64,000 nucleotides of DNA from a gamma proteobacterium HdN1 (GTDB lineage Bacteria; Pseudomonadota; Gammaproteobacteria; Pseudomonadales; Ketobacteraceae), in NCBI GenBank assembly GCA_000198515.1, contig FP929140.1, positions 3,942,527 through 4,006,526 of the forward strand, in the 5' to 3' direction. A program made the translations under genes and the position numbers. Positions 63,521 to 64,000 of the stretch are shown in pieces; within the stretch, counting starts at the first letter, position 1; each line of letters begins with the position of its first letter. The notes below the pieces were generated by a model. That model made no database searches and was not told where the DNA came from. It saw only the letters and a list, made by a program, of their open reading frames with translations.

Positions 63521-64000
63521 ATGTCGTTACCAACCGCGTCGTTACGCATTACCGAAATCTTCCACTCCCTGCAGGGTGAAACTCGCACGCTGGGCTTGCC
63601 CACCGTGTTTGTGCGCCTCACCGGATGTCCGTTGCGTTGCCAATACTGCGACACCGCCTATGCATTTTCGGGCGGCCAACAGATGTCGTTGGAACAAATT
63701 CTTGAAACGGTTGCAGGTTTTCGCACTCACTATGTCACCGTGACGGGCGGTGAACCGCTGGCCCAGCCCAATTGCATCCCTTTGCTGCAAGCGCTTTGCG
63801 ACCAAGGTTACGAAGTGTCGCTTGAAACCAGCGGCGCGCTGGATATTTCCGAAATCGACGCGCGCGTGGTTCGGGTTGTCGATCTCAAAACGCCAGGTTC
63901 TGGCGAAATGCACCGCAATCTTTACGAGAATATCAAGTACCTTCAGCCGCACGATCAGGTCAAGTTTGTGCTTTGCAGCCGCCAGGATTATGACTGGGCG
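63521..64000 (+). CDS. queE: 7-carboxy-7-deazaguanine synthase QueE (3' end outside window)
   Basis: Radical-SAM enzyme of the queuosine precursor pathway. The visible 160 codons start MSLPTASLRITEIFHSLQGE and hold the radical-SAM cluster Cys36, Cys40 and Cys43 in CPLRCQYCDTAY, TVTGGEPLAQ, and LETSGALDI. The frame is open to the window edge. queE after cpoB is the common order in pseudomonads and relatives; queC is expected just downstream. Confidence 0.95.
   Translation, partial: MSLPTASLRITEIFHSLQGETRTLGLPTVFVRLTGCPLRCQYCDTAYAFSGGQQMSLEQILETVAGFRTHYVTVTGGEPLAQPNCIPLLQALCDQGYEVSLETSGALDISEIDARVVRVVDLKTPGSGEMHRNLYENIKYLQPHDQVKFVLCSRQDYDWA

Overview
The window is a chromosomal segment of a flagellated or motile gammaproteobacterium. 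The evidence is gene order and gene content: rnt-motY-argG, DUF2066-hda beside purM-purN-DUF3108, ruvCAB-ybgC-tolQRAB-pal-cpoB-queE, and metG next to mrp and dcd. The rnt/motY/argG and mrp/dcd neighbourhoods resemble Pseudomonas and its relatives, but several genes (class I HMG-CoA reductase, an archaeal-looking PfkB kinase, AsnRS behind a penicillin-acylase-like gene) do not fit a typical Pseudomonas. I do not name a genus. No rRNA, tRNA, CRISPR array or prophage was recognised.

Layout. 1-6.2 kb: the 3' part of a chemoreceptor, cheR, a cytoplasmic penicillin-acylase-family gene and asnS, all forward. 6.3-9.4 kb: rnt (reverse), motY, argG. 9.5-13.7 kb: two large signalling genes, one a degenerate hybrid kinase and the other a degenerate GGDEF/EAL protein. 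13.7-17.6 kb: reverse operon metG-rnfB-nth-Trm112-like. 17.9-22.5 kb: mrp, dcd, terC and a membrane diguanylate cyclase. 22.5-23.7 kb: class I HMG-CoA reductase (reverse). 23.9-28.4 kb: an AT-richer accessory patch with two unknown exported proteins and a YceK-like lipoprotein gene split by a complete IS66 element with intact 8-bp target duplication. 28.4-31.0 kb: purM-purN-DUF3108 (reverse). 31.3-37.1 kb: DUF2066, hda, a 7TM hybrid kinase and a PfkB kinase. 37.1-44.1 kb: reverse operon RDD-SpoIIM-DUF4129-DUF4350-MoxR-DUF58. 44.2-46.9 kb: DUF2069, an ArsC-family protein and an unrecognised 573-residue protein followed by a 16-bp repeat array. 47.4-51.1 kb: fumarase, then a receiver / CheC-like phosphatase / diguanylate cyclase operon. 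51.1-53.4 kb: proS and an HU-family protein with a lysine-rich tail (reverse). 53.8-64.0 kb: aspS, ruvCAB, the tol-pal operon and the start of queE.

Two themes run through the window. The first is cyclic-di-GMP and phosphorelay signalling: three GGDEF proteins (one degenerate but with its inhibitory-site motif kept), two hybrid kinases (one lacking the phospho-acceptor histidine), and a phosphatase-linked receiver/cyclase operon. The second is an unusual density of short tandem duplications (about 13-24 bp). They lie across stop codons, in leader regions, and in frame inside linkers and N-terminal extensions. At least six gene ends (penicillin acylase, rnt, the membrane diguanylate cyclase, the ArsC-family gene, the 573-residue protein and aspS) have a tandem duplication across or directly adjoining the stop codon. 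This is the most striking feature that ordinary gene annotation does not explain.
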